Of a stretch of DNA of 49,621 bases, positions 8,542-17,790 are shown piece after piece. The position numbers and the translations under genes are program-made. The stretch lies in contig JAOUKO010000003.1 of the NCBI GenBank assembly GCA_029882525.1, positions 1-49,621 on the forward strand, written 5' to 3'. The notes below the pieces were generated by a model. That model was not told the DNA's origin. It ran no database searches and was given only the letters and a program-made list of their open reading frames with translations. The stretch is from Candidatus Aminicenantota bacterium. GTDB taxonomy: Bacteria; Acidobacteriota; Aminicenantia; Aminicenantales; Aminicenantaceae. Positions within the stretch are counted from its first letter, which is position 1, and each line of letters starts with the position of its first letter.

Positions 8542-10935
8542 ATGATTTCTCTGCGTCACATCTTCCGGCAGCGGACATTATTTGTTGTCCTGTGTTTGAC
8601 AGCCACAGTATTGCTCCTTTCTCCGCTGCTGGCCCAGAAAAAAGCAAAAACACCACAAAGGATCCATTCCACCGACCCAGCCCTGAGGATGAAATGGTTC
8701 GACCAGCATCTGGATATGAAAAAGAACTCCCCCTATAAAGACATGAACTGGCAGCACATCGGTCCCCAGAATATCAGCGGCAGATGCACCGACATCGCTG
8801 TGGTCACCCCAAAGGGAGGGAACTACATCATCTACGTGGCCACAGCCTCCGGAGGTGTCTGGAAGACATCAAACGAGGGTACGACCTGGGAGCCCTTCTT
8901 CGACCAGGAAGCTTCGACCTCGATCGGCGATGTGACCATCGCTCCTTCGAACCCGGATATCGTCTGGATCGGAACCGGGGAGGCGAACATCTTCCGCAGC
9001 TCGATGGCAGGAAGCGGAGTGTACAAATCCACAGACGCTGGAAAGACATGGAAGCACATGGGTCTGACCGGGACCCATACTATTCCCCGAATCGTCATTC
9101 ATCCTCAAAACCCGGATATCGTCTATGTGGCGGCCTCAGGACATGAATGGACCCATAACACAGAGCGCGGAGTCTACAAGACCACAGACGGCGGAAAGAC
9201 CTGGGAAAAGATTCTCTATATCAACGAGCAAACAGGGGCTATTGACCTGGTCATGGACCCCGCAGATTTCAACACGCTCTATGCTGCCACCTGGCAGAGA
9301 ATCCGGAAAAAATGGAACGATCCCCGGAACGAGCCCCAGTATACGGGAAGCGGTATCCACAAGACCACTGACGCCGGCAAGACCTGGAAACCCATGAACA
9401 ACGGCCTGCCTGAGGCCAAATACAGGGGCCGCATCGGCATCGACCTCTGCCTCTCCAAGCCTAACGTGCTCTATGCCCTGGTTGACAGTTATGAGATCGC
9501 CCGGGAGATTACAGGTGCGGATAGAGCCGATACCTACGGCGTCCCTTCGAGCGGTTTTATAAAGGGAGCGACAGTCTACCGCTCCGATGACAGCGGCGCG
9601 AGCTGGACACAGACGAGCGGACTGACTCCTGAACAAAAACAATTCATGGAGCGACACTCCAACACCTACGGCTGGGTTTTCGGACAGATCCGTGTCGACC
9701 CCAGCAACGAAAACACCGTCTACATCATGGGTGTTCCTTTGAGCGTTTCCGAGGACGGGGGAAAGACCTTCCGGACGATCGGCAGGGGAGTGCATGGCGA
9801 CCATCACGGCATGTGGATCGACCCGGAAAATTCCGACTATATCGTCAATGTCAACGACGGCGGGATCGTGATCTCCTACGACAAGGGAAAAACCTGGAGG
9901 CAGTTCAGGGATAACCTCCCGGTCTGCCAGTTTTTCAACATTGCCTATGATATGGACACACCTTTCCGTGTCTACGGCTCCATGCAGGACCACGGCAGCT
10001 TCAGAGGTATCGTCGACCTCAGTGAGGGCAGAGACCAGATCCCGACCGTGGATTTTGAGGAGGCCCCCGGCGGCGAAGGCAGCAGCCACGCCATCGACCC
10101 GACCGACCCGAGAGTTGTCTATTCGGCGGGCTTCTACGGGCATATCAACAGGTCAACCCTCACCGAATCTGGCAGATGGCAGAGCAAATATCTCCTTCCC
10201 CGCCAGTACGAAGGCGAGCCGAGGCTGCGGGGACAGTGGGTCGCGCCATTTATCCTCTCGCCCCACAACTCCAACATAATCTACCACGGCATGCAGTACA
10301 TCTTCCGTTCCCTGGACCGGGGAGATACCTGGGAGAGGATCAGCCCGGACATGACCTACAACATCCAATCCGAGCTGGGGGATATCCCGTACCAGACGAT
10401 CTTTGCGATCTCCGAGTCTCCTCTCAAGTACGGCCTGGTCTACGTGGGCACCGACGACGGCAAAGCCCATGTCACCAAGGATGGCGGCAAGACCTGGAAA
10501 GAGATCATGAAGGGACTGCCCTACAGAAAATGGGTGTCCAGGATGGTCGCCTCTGCTTTTGATATGAGCACAGTCTACATGACACAGAACGGGAAACGGG
10601 ATGACGACTTTGCGGCTTACGTCTGGAAATCCACGGACTACGGTGAGAACTGGCAGGATATCTCCGGCAATATCCCTCTCGGCCCGGTCAACGTGATCAG
10701 AGAGCATCCGAGGAACAAGGATGTCCTGTTTGTCGGCACGGATATAGGCGTTTACGTCACCACGGACGGCGGCAAGACCTGGAATGTCCTGGGAGGCAAC
10801 CTCCCCTCAACCTTTGTTCATGACCTGATCGTTCATCCCCGCGATAACATACTGGTGATTGCTACCCATGGCCGCGGGATGTGGGCTATGGATGTCGACA
10901 AGTTCAATCCTCCGCAGAGAAAACGCCGCAGATAA
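8542..10935 (+). CDS. exported Asp-box (BNR / VPS10-like) beta-propeller protein
   Basis: 797 residues; ATG with a perfect AGGAGG 7 nt upstream. Signal peptide of about 32 residues ending in LLAQ. At least ten Asp-box motifs (S/T-x-D-x-G-x-T-W) are visible along the chain, for example STDAGKTW, TTDGGKTW, TTDAGKTW, SDDSGASW, SEDGGKTF, SLDRGDTW and TKDGGKTW. These mark blades of one or two beta-propellers, as in sortilin/VPS10 domains and sialidases. Large exported proteins of this type are common in Acidobacteriota and Bacteroidota and are often called glycosyl hydrolases; no catalytic set of a sialidase is evident, so binding or scaffolding is as likely as hydrolysis. Stands alone; convergent with the redoxin gene. 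The 124-bp gap after its stop holds no clear terminator. Confidence 0.8.
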   Translation: MISLRHIFRQRTLFVVLCLTATVLLLSPLLAQKKAKTPQRIHSTDPALRMKWFDQHLDMKKNSPYKDMNWQHIGPQNISGRCTDIAVVTPKGGNYIIYVATASGGVWKTSNEGTTWEPFFDQEASTSIGDVTIAPSNPDIVWIGTGEANIFRSSMAGSGVYKSTDAGKTWKHMGLTGTHTIPRIVIHPQNPDIVYVAASGHEWTHNTERGVYKTTDGGKTWEKILYINEQTGAIDLVMDPADFNTLYAATWQRIRKKWNDPRNEPQYTGSGIHKTTDAGKTWKPMNNGLPEAKYRGRIGIDLCLSKPNVLYALVDSYEIAREITGADRADTYGVPSSGFIKGATVYRSDDSGASWTQTSGLTPEQKQFMERHSNTYGWVFGQIRVDPSNENTVYIMGVPLSVSEDGGKTFRTIGRGVHGDHHGMWIDPENSDYIVNVNDGGIVISYDKGKTWRQFRDNLPVCQFFNIAYDMDTPFRVYGSMQDHGSFRGIVDLSEGRDQIPTVDFEEAPGGEGSSHAIDPTDPRVVYSAGFYGHINRSTLTESGRWQSKYLLPRQYEGEPRLRGQWVAPFILSPHNSNIIYHGMQYIFRSLDRGDTWERISPDMTYNIQSELGDIPYQTIFAISESPLKYGLVYVGTDDGKAHVTKDGGKTWKEIMKGLPYRKWVSRMVASAFDMSTVYMTQNGKRDDDFAAYVWKSTDYGENWQDISGNIPLGPVNVIREHPRNKDVLFVGTDIGVYVTTDGGKTWNVLGGNLPSTFVHDLIVHPRDNILVIATHGRGMWAMDVDKFNPPQRKRRR

Positions 10936-11059
10936 TCAGGAAGAGCGAGGGTAAAGAGAAGGCTCCAGCTCAAAGATAAATAAGAAAAAAGACAGTAGAA
11001 GACTTTTCCCCGGATTTCTCCTGTCTCCTCAACCAGCTAGAGACTAAGCCTATCCGAGC

Positions 11060-11680
11060 CTACTTGTACTTCACCGAACAGCCATAAGGTTGGCTGGTTT
11101 TGACAGTGACTTCCTTTCCGGCCAGCAGCTCATCCAGAGCCATCTGAACATAATTTTTGGCTTTATCGATATCGGCTGGATTGGCGGAACGGATATCGTC
11201 TATCCCTCCGTTGTAAACCAAAACTCCATCGGAATTGATTATGAACATGTGGGGCGTTGTTTTGGCACCGTACAGCTTTCCGACTGTCCCCTCAGGGTCG
11301 AGAAGCACACCTGTGGGGGACGCTTTTTTCTGTTTGACTGCTTCTGTGGCTTCTTCTGGTGTCATGTAACCCTGTTTTCCGGGAGCTGAGGAGATGACCG
11401 AAAACCAGATGATTCCCTTGTCGGTGTAAATCTTCTGGAGCTTCTGCATGTTGCCGGAGTTGTAATGCTTCTGGACGAACGGACAACCGTGATTCAGCCA
11501 TTCCAGGACAACGATCTTCCCCTTGTAACCAGAGAGAGAATGGGCTTTGCCGTTGGAATCGGGAAGCGTGAAATCAGGCGCTGTCTCTCCCACCGATGTC
11601 TCCGCGGCTTGAGTCAACAGGCTCAAGGCAAGGAAAAATCCTGCCAGGATCATTCCCGTGAAATAAAGATATCTTTTCAT
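11060..11680 (-). CDS. exported thioredoxin-fold (AhpC/TSA-type) protein
   Basis: 206 residues; ATG preceded by a near-perfect AAGGAGGTGAT. Signal peptide 1-25 ending in TQAAE. The redoxin core starts at GETAPDFTLPDSNG; the peroxidatic-type Cys66 is in HGCPFVQKHY, with Pro67 following and no second Cys in a CxxC. A second Cys (Cys201, YGCSVKY) lies at the extreme C-terminus and could be the resolving cysteine. The family (redoxin-domain proteins with a GCPFV motif) is exported and probably reduces peroxides or disulfides. It follows the DsbD-N-like gene by 26 bp in the same direction, so the two are probably one redox operon. Confidence 0.8.
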   Translation of the reverse strand: MKRYLYFTGMILAGFFLALSLLTQAAETSVGETAPDFTLPDSNGKAHSLSGYKGKIVVLEWLNHGCPFVQKHYNSGNMQKLQKIYTDKGIIWFSVISSAPGKQGYMTPEEATEAVKQKKASPTGVLLDPEGTVGKLYGAKTTPHMFIINSDGVLVYNGGIDDIRSANPADIDKAKNYVQMALDELLAGKEVTVKTSQPYGCSVKYK

Positions 11681-11706
11681 TGTATCACCTCCTTGGGCGA
11701 TTGGGT

Positions 11707-12645
11707 TTATTCCTGTTGATGCAGGGGCAAATCTATGTAAAAGGCACGCTCTTGCCCGGCCTGGCTCCAGCCCTTCGGAGAAAACAGAATCCCGTGAAGG
11801 CGCTGCGGAAGGCTCACGGACAAAACCGACCTCCGGATTTCGAGGACGTATCCATTCCCGGATTTTTTCAGACTTTGCGTTTTGGAATAATCGATCATCC
11901 CCTCCTGCTCGGGAAAAAAGGCCAGGCCAGTCAGTTCGTCTTTAAACCAGGGAGGGGGATCTACCTGAATAAGAATGTTGCTGCTTCCCGCCGAGGCCCT
12001 TATCTTCCAATCAGGAAATGCTCGAGGTAAATTCATTCGGGTCTCAACAAAACGACCAGCCCATCGCATGTCAAGATCAGGGATAATGTCTTTAACCGGC
12101 AGGCTTAATGATAATTCCGCGGAGCCCGGAATGCAGCTTTCTTTGCAGGCCAGCCACTCTACTATGGCTGTAATTTTGACTTCAGTGCCGGGTTTCGTGT
12201 TCTCTTCTGCTATGACCTCAGTGATGAGAAAAGCCTCACCTGCGTAGCCAAAGCTCACCACCGGAGGCTCCCCGAATTTCTGGGGACAAGGCCATCGGAC
12301 CTCTCCAACCGTAAAGCCATCCGGGAGCTGCCAGGTGATCTTGGTCGGCATCCCGGAATCCCCGGGATTTCTCCAGTAAGTGTGCCAGTGCTCGTCCATC
12401 TTGAGCCGGACAGCAACACTAAAGGCCCGTCCTGGCTGGATGGACCTGACCTCAGAAACCAACTCCGCTTCCACATGGACTGAGCTGCTGCATCCGTTGA
12501 GGATGATGAAGACGATAGAGAGCGCGATGAGGAACACGCTGTGAATCGTATTATGAACATTCTGGAAAGCTTTTTTCACACAAAAGCCTGTTTTCATGTT
12601 CTCAACCTGTCTTCTGGAAGAATAACATCCGCCAAGGAACTCCAT
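11707..12645 (-). CDS. lipoprotein with DsbD N-terminal-like domain
   Basis: 312 residues from the ATG at 12645, which has AAAGGTGA a few bases upstream. An in-frame ATG at 12597 would give a shorter, more usual signal peptide and is a good alternative. The hydrophobic stretch FLIALSIVFIILNGC ends in a convincing lipobox (LNGC), so the mature protein is lipid-anchored. The domain after it, with HWHTYWRNPGDSGMPT, WPCPQKF and GYAGEAFL, is the one found at the periplasmic N-terminus of thiol:disulfide interchange protein DsbD (also named disulfide-bond-corrector domain). A Cys pair (ACKESC) is in the second half. The DsbD membrane and thioredoxin domains are absent. With the redoxin downstream it may form a minimal envelope thiol relay; the electron source is not visible. 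Confidence 0.75.
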   Translation of the reverse strand: MEFLGGCYSSRRQVENMKTGFCVKKAFQNVHNTIHSVFLIALSIVFIILNGCSSSVHVEAELVSEVRSIQPGRAFSVAVRLKMDEHWHTYWRNPGDSGMPTKITWQLPDGFTVGEVRWPCPQKFGEPPVVSFGYAGEAFLITEVIAEENTKPGTEVKITAIVEWLACKESCIPGSAELSLSLPVKDIIPDLDMRWAGRFVETRMNLPRAFPDWKIRASAGSSNILIQVDPPPWFKDELTGLAFFPEQEGMIDYSKTQSLKKSGNGYVLEIRRSVLSVSLPQRLHGILFSPKGWSQAGQERAFYIDLPLHQQE

Positions 12646-12704
12646 CTTTCACCTTTACGCCGGCGAAACACATTTTCTTTTTGAACATTTCTTACTTATA
12701 TCAT

Positions 12705-12733
12705 AGGAATAATCAGTTATCAACCCTATTTAA
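12705..12733 (-). promoter_or_regulatory. sigma-70-type promoter for the DsbD-N/redoxin operon
   Basis: On the minus strand TTGATA (12733-12728), a 17-nt spacer and TATAAG (12710-12705). A start near 12698 leaves about 53 nt before the ATG at 12645, and more than 100 nt before the alternative ATG at 12597. Confidence 0.6.
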
Positions 12734-12780
12734 GGAACATTCCCCAGAAGGGCAGCCCTTCTCTCCGATTTCTTTTTCAC

Positions 12781-12862
12781 TGTTCTCTTCCAGATAGTGG
12801 GGGTAAATGCACGGGAATGGATAAAGCAACCTTCCCTATTTAGCCTTCCCGAACCGTTCCCG
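12781..12862 (+). repeat. R3 repeat, left end only
   Basis: Matches the left end of the full R3 copy at 28575: TTCTCTTCCAGATAGTG, then GCACGGGAATGGA, then a segment with TTTAGCCTTCCCGA. The similarity then stops, so the element is truncated. The remainder of this gap (12863-13055) contains nothing recognised. Confidence 0.6.
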
Positions 12863-13151
12863 ACCGCACGATGCTCCCAGGCTCAATAGTCCCCAACCAT
12901 CTATAATATCTTTTATAAACGCGCAAAAATCAACCGTTGCCGGAGCAATCTCTAAAACCCGGGCCTTTTTATCCTGAACCCCATCTCAACATAAGGGAGC
13001 CGCTGGATGTAAAATTATTTTACTGATTGGAAAAGATCTTTCTCGTGACCATATCTTGATTTTAAAAATTCCTGCCAAATCAAGGCAGAAACCTGGCTTT
13101 AAGAGTCTATTTGGCACGGAAGTTGCTCCTTCATTTATTGACCTAAAGAGG

Positions 13152-14672
13152 ATGGCGGAAAATGGTTTCAACCGGACTTCAAACTATCACTCATCTGCTG
13201 TGTCCAAACATACTATCCGGAGTTTCTTTCCTATCTCTGATCCTCTGCCTAAAAGCATCCCCAGTTTCGCCATTCCGTTGGTCCTGGCGCTTCTCGTCTG
13301 TCTCTGCTTCCCCCCAGGCCTCCGGTCACAAAAGGAGGCTGAGCTGCACCAGAGACAGTTCAACACTCTCTACATCGAAGGTAAATGCCTTTTCTACGAA
13401 ATCTTGAAGAGAGAGGCTGAACACGTGCAAATCTTGGACAAAGACAGAAAAATGCTGGTAAAAGCTCAAAAGAAAATACCCGGCCTCTACGAGCACTTGA
13501 TGAATTTCTACTACTGCCACACAAGACCAGACGAGAAGAGAGGCGTCAACTTCCGCTCTCACCTCCTGGATTTCACCAAAAACATGGCCGGAGAATTCAT
13601 CCAATCCATCACCGAATTCACTCCCAACGAAAAAGCGTCTCCTCTGGAATCCGTTCTCTACTCGACCGGATATTTCTCGAGGCAAATGTTTCCTATCTTC
13701 CGCGACTACCGAAGGCCAGTCAGCAGACGTGCAAAGGCGAACTGGGCCCTTGAGGAATTGAAGGTCAGTGAAGCCCATTCTTTTTCCAGAGGCGAGGGCA
13801 TAAAACTGGCCATAATCGATTCGGGCGTTGACCCGACTTTACAAGAGCTAAGATCAAGGATCACAGCGTTGAAAAACTTCCTTGACGGCTCAAAACCAGC
13901 TTTCGATAAAGGAAAATTTCCGTATGACTGGAGCGGCCACGGAACATCAATCGCAACGGTGGTCTTTCAAGTTGCACCAGGAGTCGAACTGGCCATTGTC
14001 AAAGTCTACGACAATGAAACCATGAGCACCGTCCCCCCCAGCCGATGGAGTACCTATCTCTTCGCTGCAGGGATGATCTGGGCAACTCAGAATGGGGCAA
14101 ACATCATCAATCTCAGCGCAGCGTTCCAAGTAGACACCAAGGCCATAAGGGAAGCATCCCAGTACTGCTGGGAGAATAATGTAGTGGTGGTCTCCCCCAT
14201 AGCCAATGTCACCGAAGACGAGCACGAGAAAACCTTGTATTTCCCGGCGGCTTATCCCTGGACAATTGCTGTTGGCGGCGTTGAGAAATCCAACGGAAAG
14301 CTTCGAGTATCCGCACTTTCCTCAGAAGCAGTCTATCTGGATGTGGTCGCTCCAGCCTCAGGTTTTGTTGTGGAAATGCCTTCCTACCTTGACCGGAGAA
14401 GAAGACCTGCTATGGCTTTCGGAAATTCATTAGCCGTGCCCTTTGTTGCGGGCACGGCAGCCCTCATCTTGTCCGCCATGGAAGATCAGACTCTCCTCAA
14501 GCTCAAGGAAAAACCAGGACAGCTGGTCGAGGCTGTCCGCGAAATATTGAGGCAAACCTCATCCAACACCATCCTCGGCTTTGATGAGCCGAACCCGGTC
14601 TCGGGCTACGGCTGTATTGACATCATCAAAGCAGTGGAGGCTGCACAAAACCTGAAGGTGAAAAACAGGTAG
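13152..14672 (+). CDS. subtilisin-family (S8) serine protease, membrane-anchored or exported
   Basis: The reading frame is open from 13056, but the first start there is a TTG with no Shine-Dalgarno; the ATG at 13152 is preferred, though its AAAGAGG is too close, so the start is uncertain. Numbering from 13056, a hydrophobic segment at 72-86 (FAIPLVLALLVCLCF) is a signal or anchor. The catalytic triad is complete: Asp255 in IIDSGVD, His295 in SGHGTS and Ser458 in FGNSLAVPFVAG, with Asn384 as the oxyanion residue. The Ser motif has GNS where most family members have GTS. About 150 residues before the catalytic domain form an unrecognised region that may be a propeptide. Convergent with the GH116 gene, only 15 bp away. 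Peptide scavenging or processing is likely. Confidence 0.8.
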   Translation: MAENGFNRTSNYHSSAVSKHTIRSFFPISDPLPKSIPSFAIPLVLALLVCLCFPPGLRSQKEAELHQRQFNTLYIEGKCLFYEILKREAEHVQILDKDRKMLVKAQKKIPGLYEHLMNFYYCHTRPDEKRGVNFRSHLLDFTKNMAGEFIQSITEFTPNEKASPLESVLYSTGYFSRQMFPIFRDYRRPVSRRAKANWALEELKVSEAHSFSRGEGIKLAIIDSGVDPTLQELRSRITALKNFLDGSKPAFDKGKFPYDWSGHGTSIATVVFQVAPGVELAIVKVYDNETMSTVPPSRWSTYLFAAGMIWATQNGANIINLSAAFQVDTKAIREASQYCWENNVVVVSPIANVTEDEHEKTLYFPAAYPWTIAVGGVEKSNGKLRVSALSSEAVYLDVVAPASGFVVEMPSYLDRRRRPAMAFGNSLAVPFVAGTAALILSAMEDQTLLKLKEKPGQLVEAVREILRQTSSNTILGFDEPNPVSGYGCIDIIKAVEAAQNLKVKNR

Positions 14673-14687
14673 GAACTCAGCAGGAGA

Positions 14688-17462
14688 TCATCTGTCGAAG
14701 ACTATCTCTATCTGGTCGCCCGGCTTAAGCATGACGGGCCCATCCAGATAAACAACGGCCAAATCCTTTTCTAACTTCAGGTTTGCCCCCGCTTTTCCTG
14801 AACGGACACGGAGGGTCTTGATGGAACGAAAACCATATCCTCGGGACAATCCGAGCTTGGCCAGCTTAAAGCTCCCATACTCCACTTTTAGGACGACCTC
14901 ATTCCCCTTCAGGTTAAAACTCCCCCATCCAGTCCCCGAAGACCAGAAGGTGGAGAAGTCGTCTGTGTTAATCTTCGGGGAAAAGGCGATAAAACCTGTA
15001 GTCCCGTCATACTGGTAACCGGAAAGGGCGAGCAGCACTGCCCAGCTGGCCATGGCTCGGGCATAATGATGGCCGCACTCGAGCTCATCCCAGGGATTGC
15101 GGTTAAAGCCGCAGTATCTCTCTCTCAAAGCCTTGACAATTGTCAACCCTTCATCTATATGGCCGGAATAGATCAGGCTGGCTGCCACCTGGTACTCGAT
15201 TCCTGTCCAGACCTCATCCGAATAGACAAAAGGAAGCGCAGGTCTCTCTCCTTTCGGCCAGGAACAAAGGAGAAGCCCTGCCTCATCATTCAGAGCATAG
15301 ACTCTTTGCACATTCGAAAATCGGCTCAAATCCTTTAGAAAATTGTACTGAAAAATGGACTTCACAGCCTTATCCACGTTTTCTTTGGGGAGGACATACC
15401 CTAAACCAGCCGCATGGGCCAGATACTGCCCCAGAAGCTGGTCAGAGAGGCAGCCTTCTCCGTACTGATATTTGGGGACAATGTCGCCTTTTTCTAAAGC
15501 GTCCTTCCTGCCACCCGGGGATTCCTTTCCTTTGCAGGCAGGATTCTCGCATTTCTTCTCGGGCGTACGCAGGTATTCCGGAACTACAAGACCTTCCATG
15601 ACATCGACCTTCTGGATGTAATACTCCCCATTCCAGAGCAGGGAATCATACTGTTTTGAGCCTTTCTGGAAGATCTTGAGATATTCATCTGCTTTTTTCT
15701 TATCTCCCACTCCTTCTGCCATATCGGAGGCTGCCCTGAGAGCCGCCAGATACAACGATCCGGTCATGGTGTTGGGGCCGTAAAATTCAATATCATAGGT
15801 ATTGTGCTGCTCACCCTCCATGACCCCATCTTTGTCAGGATCCCAGGGCAGATGCAGACGGTCCTTCTGCCATTTCAAGTCCTCGCTCACCTCACCCACG
15901 CCTTCCCAGGCAAATTCCAGGGCCGCTTTCACCTTGGGCCAGAGCTTCCTGAGCCATTCCGTATCCCCGGATAACTTCCACTCCCGGTAGACCCTGACGA
16001 CGTTCCCCATCTGGCCATCAGCGCAGGGCTTATACGTCCACCAGTACTTTCCGAGAGGCATGAGCGTCCTGAACACCTGGTATCCGTTGGCAAACGTGTT
16101 ATGAAGGAAATCTGTTTCCCGCATTGTCCTCTCCAGAGAAGGAAAGAGATAAGCCAAAGTCTGCTCATAGTTCCAGACATGGGTGCAGTTCATCGGGCAG
16201 CAGCCTGAATCATCCGTCAAGCCCTCAAACCCAAATAATTTGCCGTCTTCGGTACGCATCACCAGATTCGTCTTTAAAGAAGACGCCTGGGAAGACAAGG
16301 CATCAAGCACATATGAAGGATAGGTAGAACCAAAAAGTACATGATGGTATGTTTGCGTATCCCGATACAGCTCTTCTCCATTCTTGATCAAACTGCGGGC
16401 CACATCCCAGGCATCCTGGAATTTCATCGCGAAAAAGTTCTTGAATCTCTTCCCCTTAACCTCCTCTTCTCTGTTCCAGTAATTCTCTCTGTTCGGGAAA
16501 TGCCAGGTGAGATAAAAAGGAACAATCCTTTCCTCTCCGGGCTTGAGCTCGATATGGACCAAGAGCGTCGCCACGTCGCTTCTTCCTTCGGGAGACTCCT
16601 CACTGTCCGTTACGTTTTCTATCCGGCCATCATCCGAGAAATCATCCCAGAAAATGTGGGCATTATCCCACCAGCCTCCCCTGTACCAGCGGGTCTGAGC
16701 ATCCACATCTTTTTCCGTGACGATAAAGGCCAGGCTTCCGTACTCAAGGGCGTCCTCATCTCCCCTGTTTGACCACATCTTGACTCCTCTGAATCCTCCC
16801 TCATCGATATACTGGTTCAGATTCTTCCCGAAGCTCTGCCGGCTGGATGGGTCCAGTGTCTTGATGGGATTCAGCATGCTGAACGCCAGCGAGACTTTGA
16901 CTGAAGACGTGGTCACGTTCTTGATCTTCCAGTTGAAAATAGCTGCCGGGAAACCGCTCTTATCAGGGGCTAAGGGAATAAAGGGATTGTAAGCCTCAAG
17001 CTTCACTTCAAGTGGGACTGCTTCATCCTCAAAAGTTAGATAGGCAAAGGGGTATTCCCCTTTGAAAATCACTTCGTTGAAGCGGGAAACGCCTGGAAGT
17101 TGATTCCTCGGAATGCCCATCCAGGAAACATAAGGCGGGAAATACTGGCGTTCCAGAATCTTGGCCACGGATTCCTTCCCCTGCTCCTGGGCCCAGATGG
17201 AGAAAAAGGTGGAATCCGGGGCTTTTCCCTTGGCAGGCCGGTTAAAGATCTCCAGTTCTCTGATCTCACCCCTGCCGCCCAGGGTGATGTTTCCTGTCCC
17301 CAGGCCGCCGATGGGGAAAGCGATCATTTTCAAACCCTCACCTGTTAACTCTTTTATTTTTCCGGAATCGTAAAGTTTCTCTTTCTCCATAACCTGACCT
17401 CTGCCGATAAGAAAGCTACAAAGAAAAAATATTCCCAAAGTGCAGAAAATAAATTTTTTCAT
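14688..17462 (-). CDS. exported GH116 family beta-glycosidase
   Basis: 924 residues; ATG with GGGGG close upstream. Signal peptide 1-22. The N-terminal domain has the family opening MIAFPIGGLGTGNITLGGRGEIRELE (only its pattern matters) and the C-terminal (alpha/alpha)6 barrel is typical of the GBA2 / bile-acid beta-glucosidase family, GH116. By analogy with the human and Thermoanaerobacterium enzymes, Glu413 (in FGFEG) is the likely nucleophile and Asp557 (in HNTYD) the likely acid/base; this alignment was made by eye. GH116 enzymes release glucose, xylose or GlcNAc from beta-linked glycosides or glycolipids. The cytosolic mammalian homologue lacks a signal peptide, so this one is adapted for envelope use. 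It has its own promoter and lies downstream of repeat R1 copy A. Confidence 0.85.
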   Translation of the reverse strand: MKKFIFCTLGIFFLCSFLIGRGQVMEKEKLYDSGKIKELTGEGLKMIAFPIGGLGTGNITLGGRGEIRELEIFNRPAKGKAPDSTFFSIWAQEQGKESVAKILERQYFPPYVSWMGIPRNQLPGVSRFNEVIFKGEYPFAYLTFEDEAVPLEVKLEAYNPFIPLAPDKSGFPAAIFNWKIKNVTTSSVKVSLAFSMLNPIKTLDPSSRQSFGKNLNQYIDEGGFRGVKMWSNRGDEDALEYGSLAFIVTEKDVDAQTRWYRGGWWDNAHIFWDDFSDDGRIENVTDSEESPEGRSDVATLLVHIELKPGEERIVPFYLTWHFPNRENYWNREEEVKGKRFKNFFAMKFQDAWDVARSLIKNGEELYRDTQTYHHVLFGSTYPSYVLDALSSQASSLKTNLVMRTEDGKLFGFEGLTDDSGCCPMNCTHVWNYEQTLAYLFPSLERTMRETDFLHNTFANGYQVFRTLMPLGKYWWTYKPCADGQMGNVVRVYREWKLSGDTEWLRKLWPKVKAALEFAWEGVGEVSEDLKWQKDRLHLPWDPDKDGVMEGEQHNTYDIEFYGPNTMTGSLYLAALRAASDMAEGVGDKKKADEYLKIFQKGSKQYDSLLWNGEYYIQKVDVMEGLVVPEYLRTPEKKCENPACKGKESPGGRKDALEKGDIVPKYQYGEGCLSDQLLGQYLAHAAGLGYVLPKENVDKAVKSIFQYNFLKDLSRFSNVQRVYALNDEAGLLLCSWPKGERPALPFVYSDEVWTGIEYQVAASLIYSGHIDEGLTIVKALRERYCGFNRNPWDELECGHHYARAMASWAVLLALSGYQYDGTTGFIAFSPKINTDDFSTFWSSGTGWGSFNLKGNEVVLKVEYGSFKLAKLGLSRGYGFRSIKTLRVRSGKAGANLKLEKDLAVVYLDGPVMLKPGDQIEIVFDR

Positions 17463-17514
17463 ATTTCCCCCTGAAAAGATTATTTTTGATATTCACGATC
17501 TCGCGCTTTTTCAG

Positions 17515-17543
17515 CTTATAACAAAGGCAGCTATCGATGTCAA
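17515..17543 (-). promoter_or_regulatory. strong sigma-70-type promoter for the GH116 gene
   Basis: On the minus strand TTGACA (17543-17538), exactly 17 nt, then TATAAG (17520-17515). The start near 17508 leaves a 46-nt leader. Confidence 0.65.
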
Positions 17544-17613
17544 ACACATGGAATAAAAAAAAGGAGTTCTGATTATTTGAACACGAATGGATCTAAAGCT
17601 GAGGAGTGATCAG

Positions 17614-17786
17614 GTCAACTTGGAGGGGGAACTGACTTCCCCCTTCCAACGCTCGCTTCCGCTCGCTGCCTCCCCTTCTCGGGCGGGGCATGAACCCACG
17701 CCCTGCGACCAAGGAGGCATATCCCCTTTCATTCCCCGACGATCGTTTCCCCGCGGCAAGCCGCGGGGCATATCTTCCGATCGTCA
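17614..17786 (+). repeat. R1 repeat, copy A (four hairpins)
   Basis: About 173 bp, nearly identical to copies at 19124 and 23180. It begins GTCAACTTGG and ends near GATCGTCAAGG. Hairpins in order: TTGGAGGGGGAA with TTCCCCCTTCCAA; a stem of GGGCG/CGCCC type at about 17690; a degenerate form of the CCAAGG-CATA hairpin; and CCCCGCGG-CAAG-CCGCGGGG at 17749-17768, itself flanked by GACGATCG and CGATCGTC. It lies between the stop of the VWFA-related gene (17791) and the GH116 promoter. The sequence from 17463 to 17613 holds only that promoter. Confidence 0.85.
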
Positions 17787-17790
17787 AGGA

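Noticed and set aside
9136-10143. 335-residue open frame opposite the Asp-box protein
   Set aside because: It is antisense to a clear coding gene with repeated motifs. Long antisense frames are common opposite GC-rich codons, and no start signal is seen.
17690-17712. T-arm-like motif (GTGGG, TTCATGC, CCCGC) in R1 suggesting a tRNA origin
   Set aside because: A longer hairpin (GGGCG/CGCCC with a one-base bulge) explains the same bases better, and no other tRNA part is present.
17593-17787. Minus-strand open frame in R1 copy A, with similar frames in copies B and C
   Set aside because: The frame is shared because the repeats are near-identical. Basic, low-complexity content, no Shine-Dalgarno site and dense hairpins argue for a structural element rather than protein.
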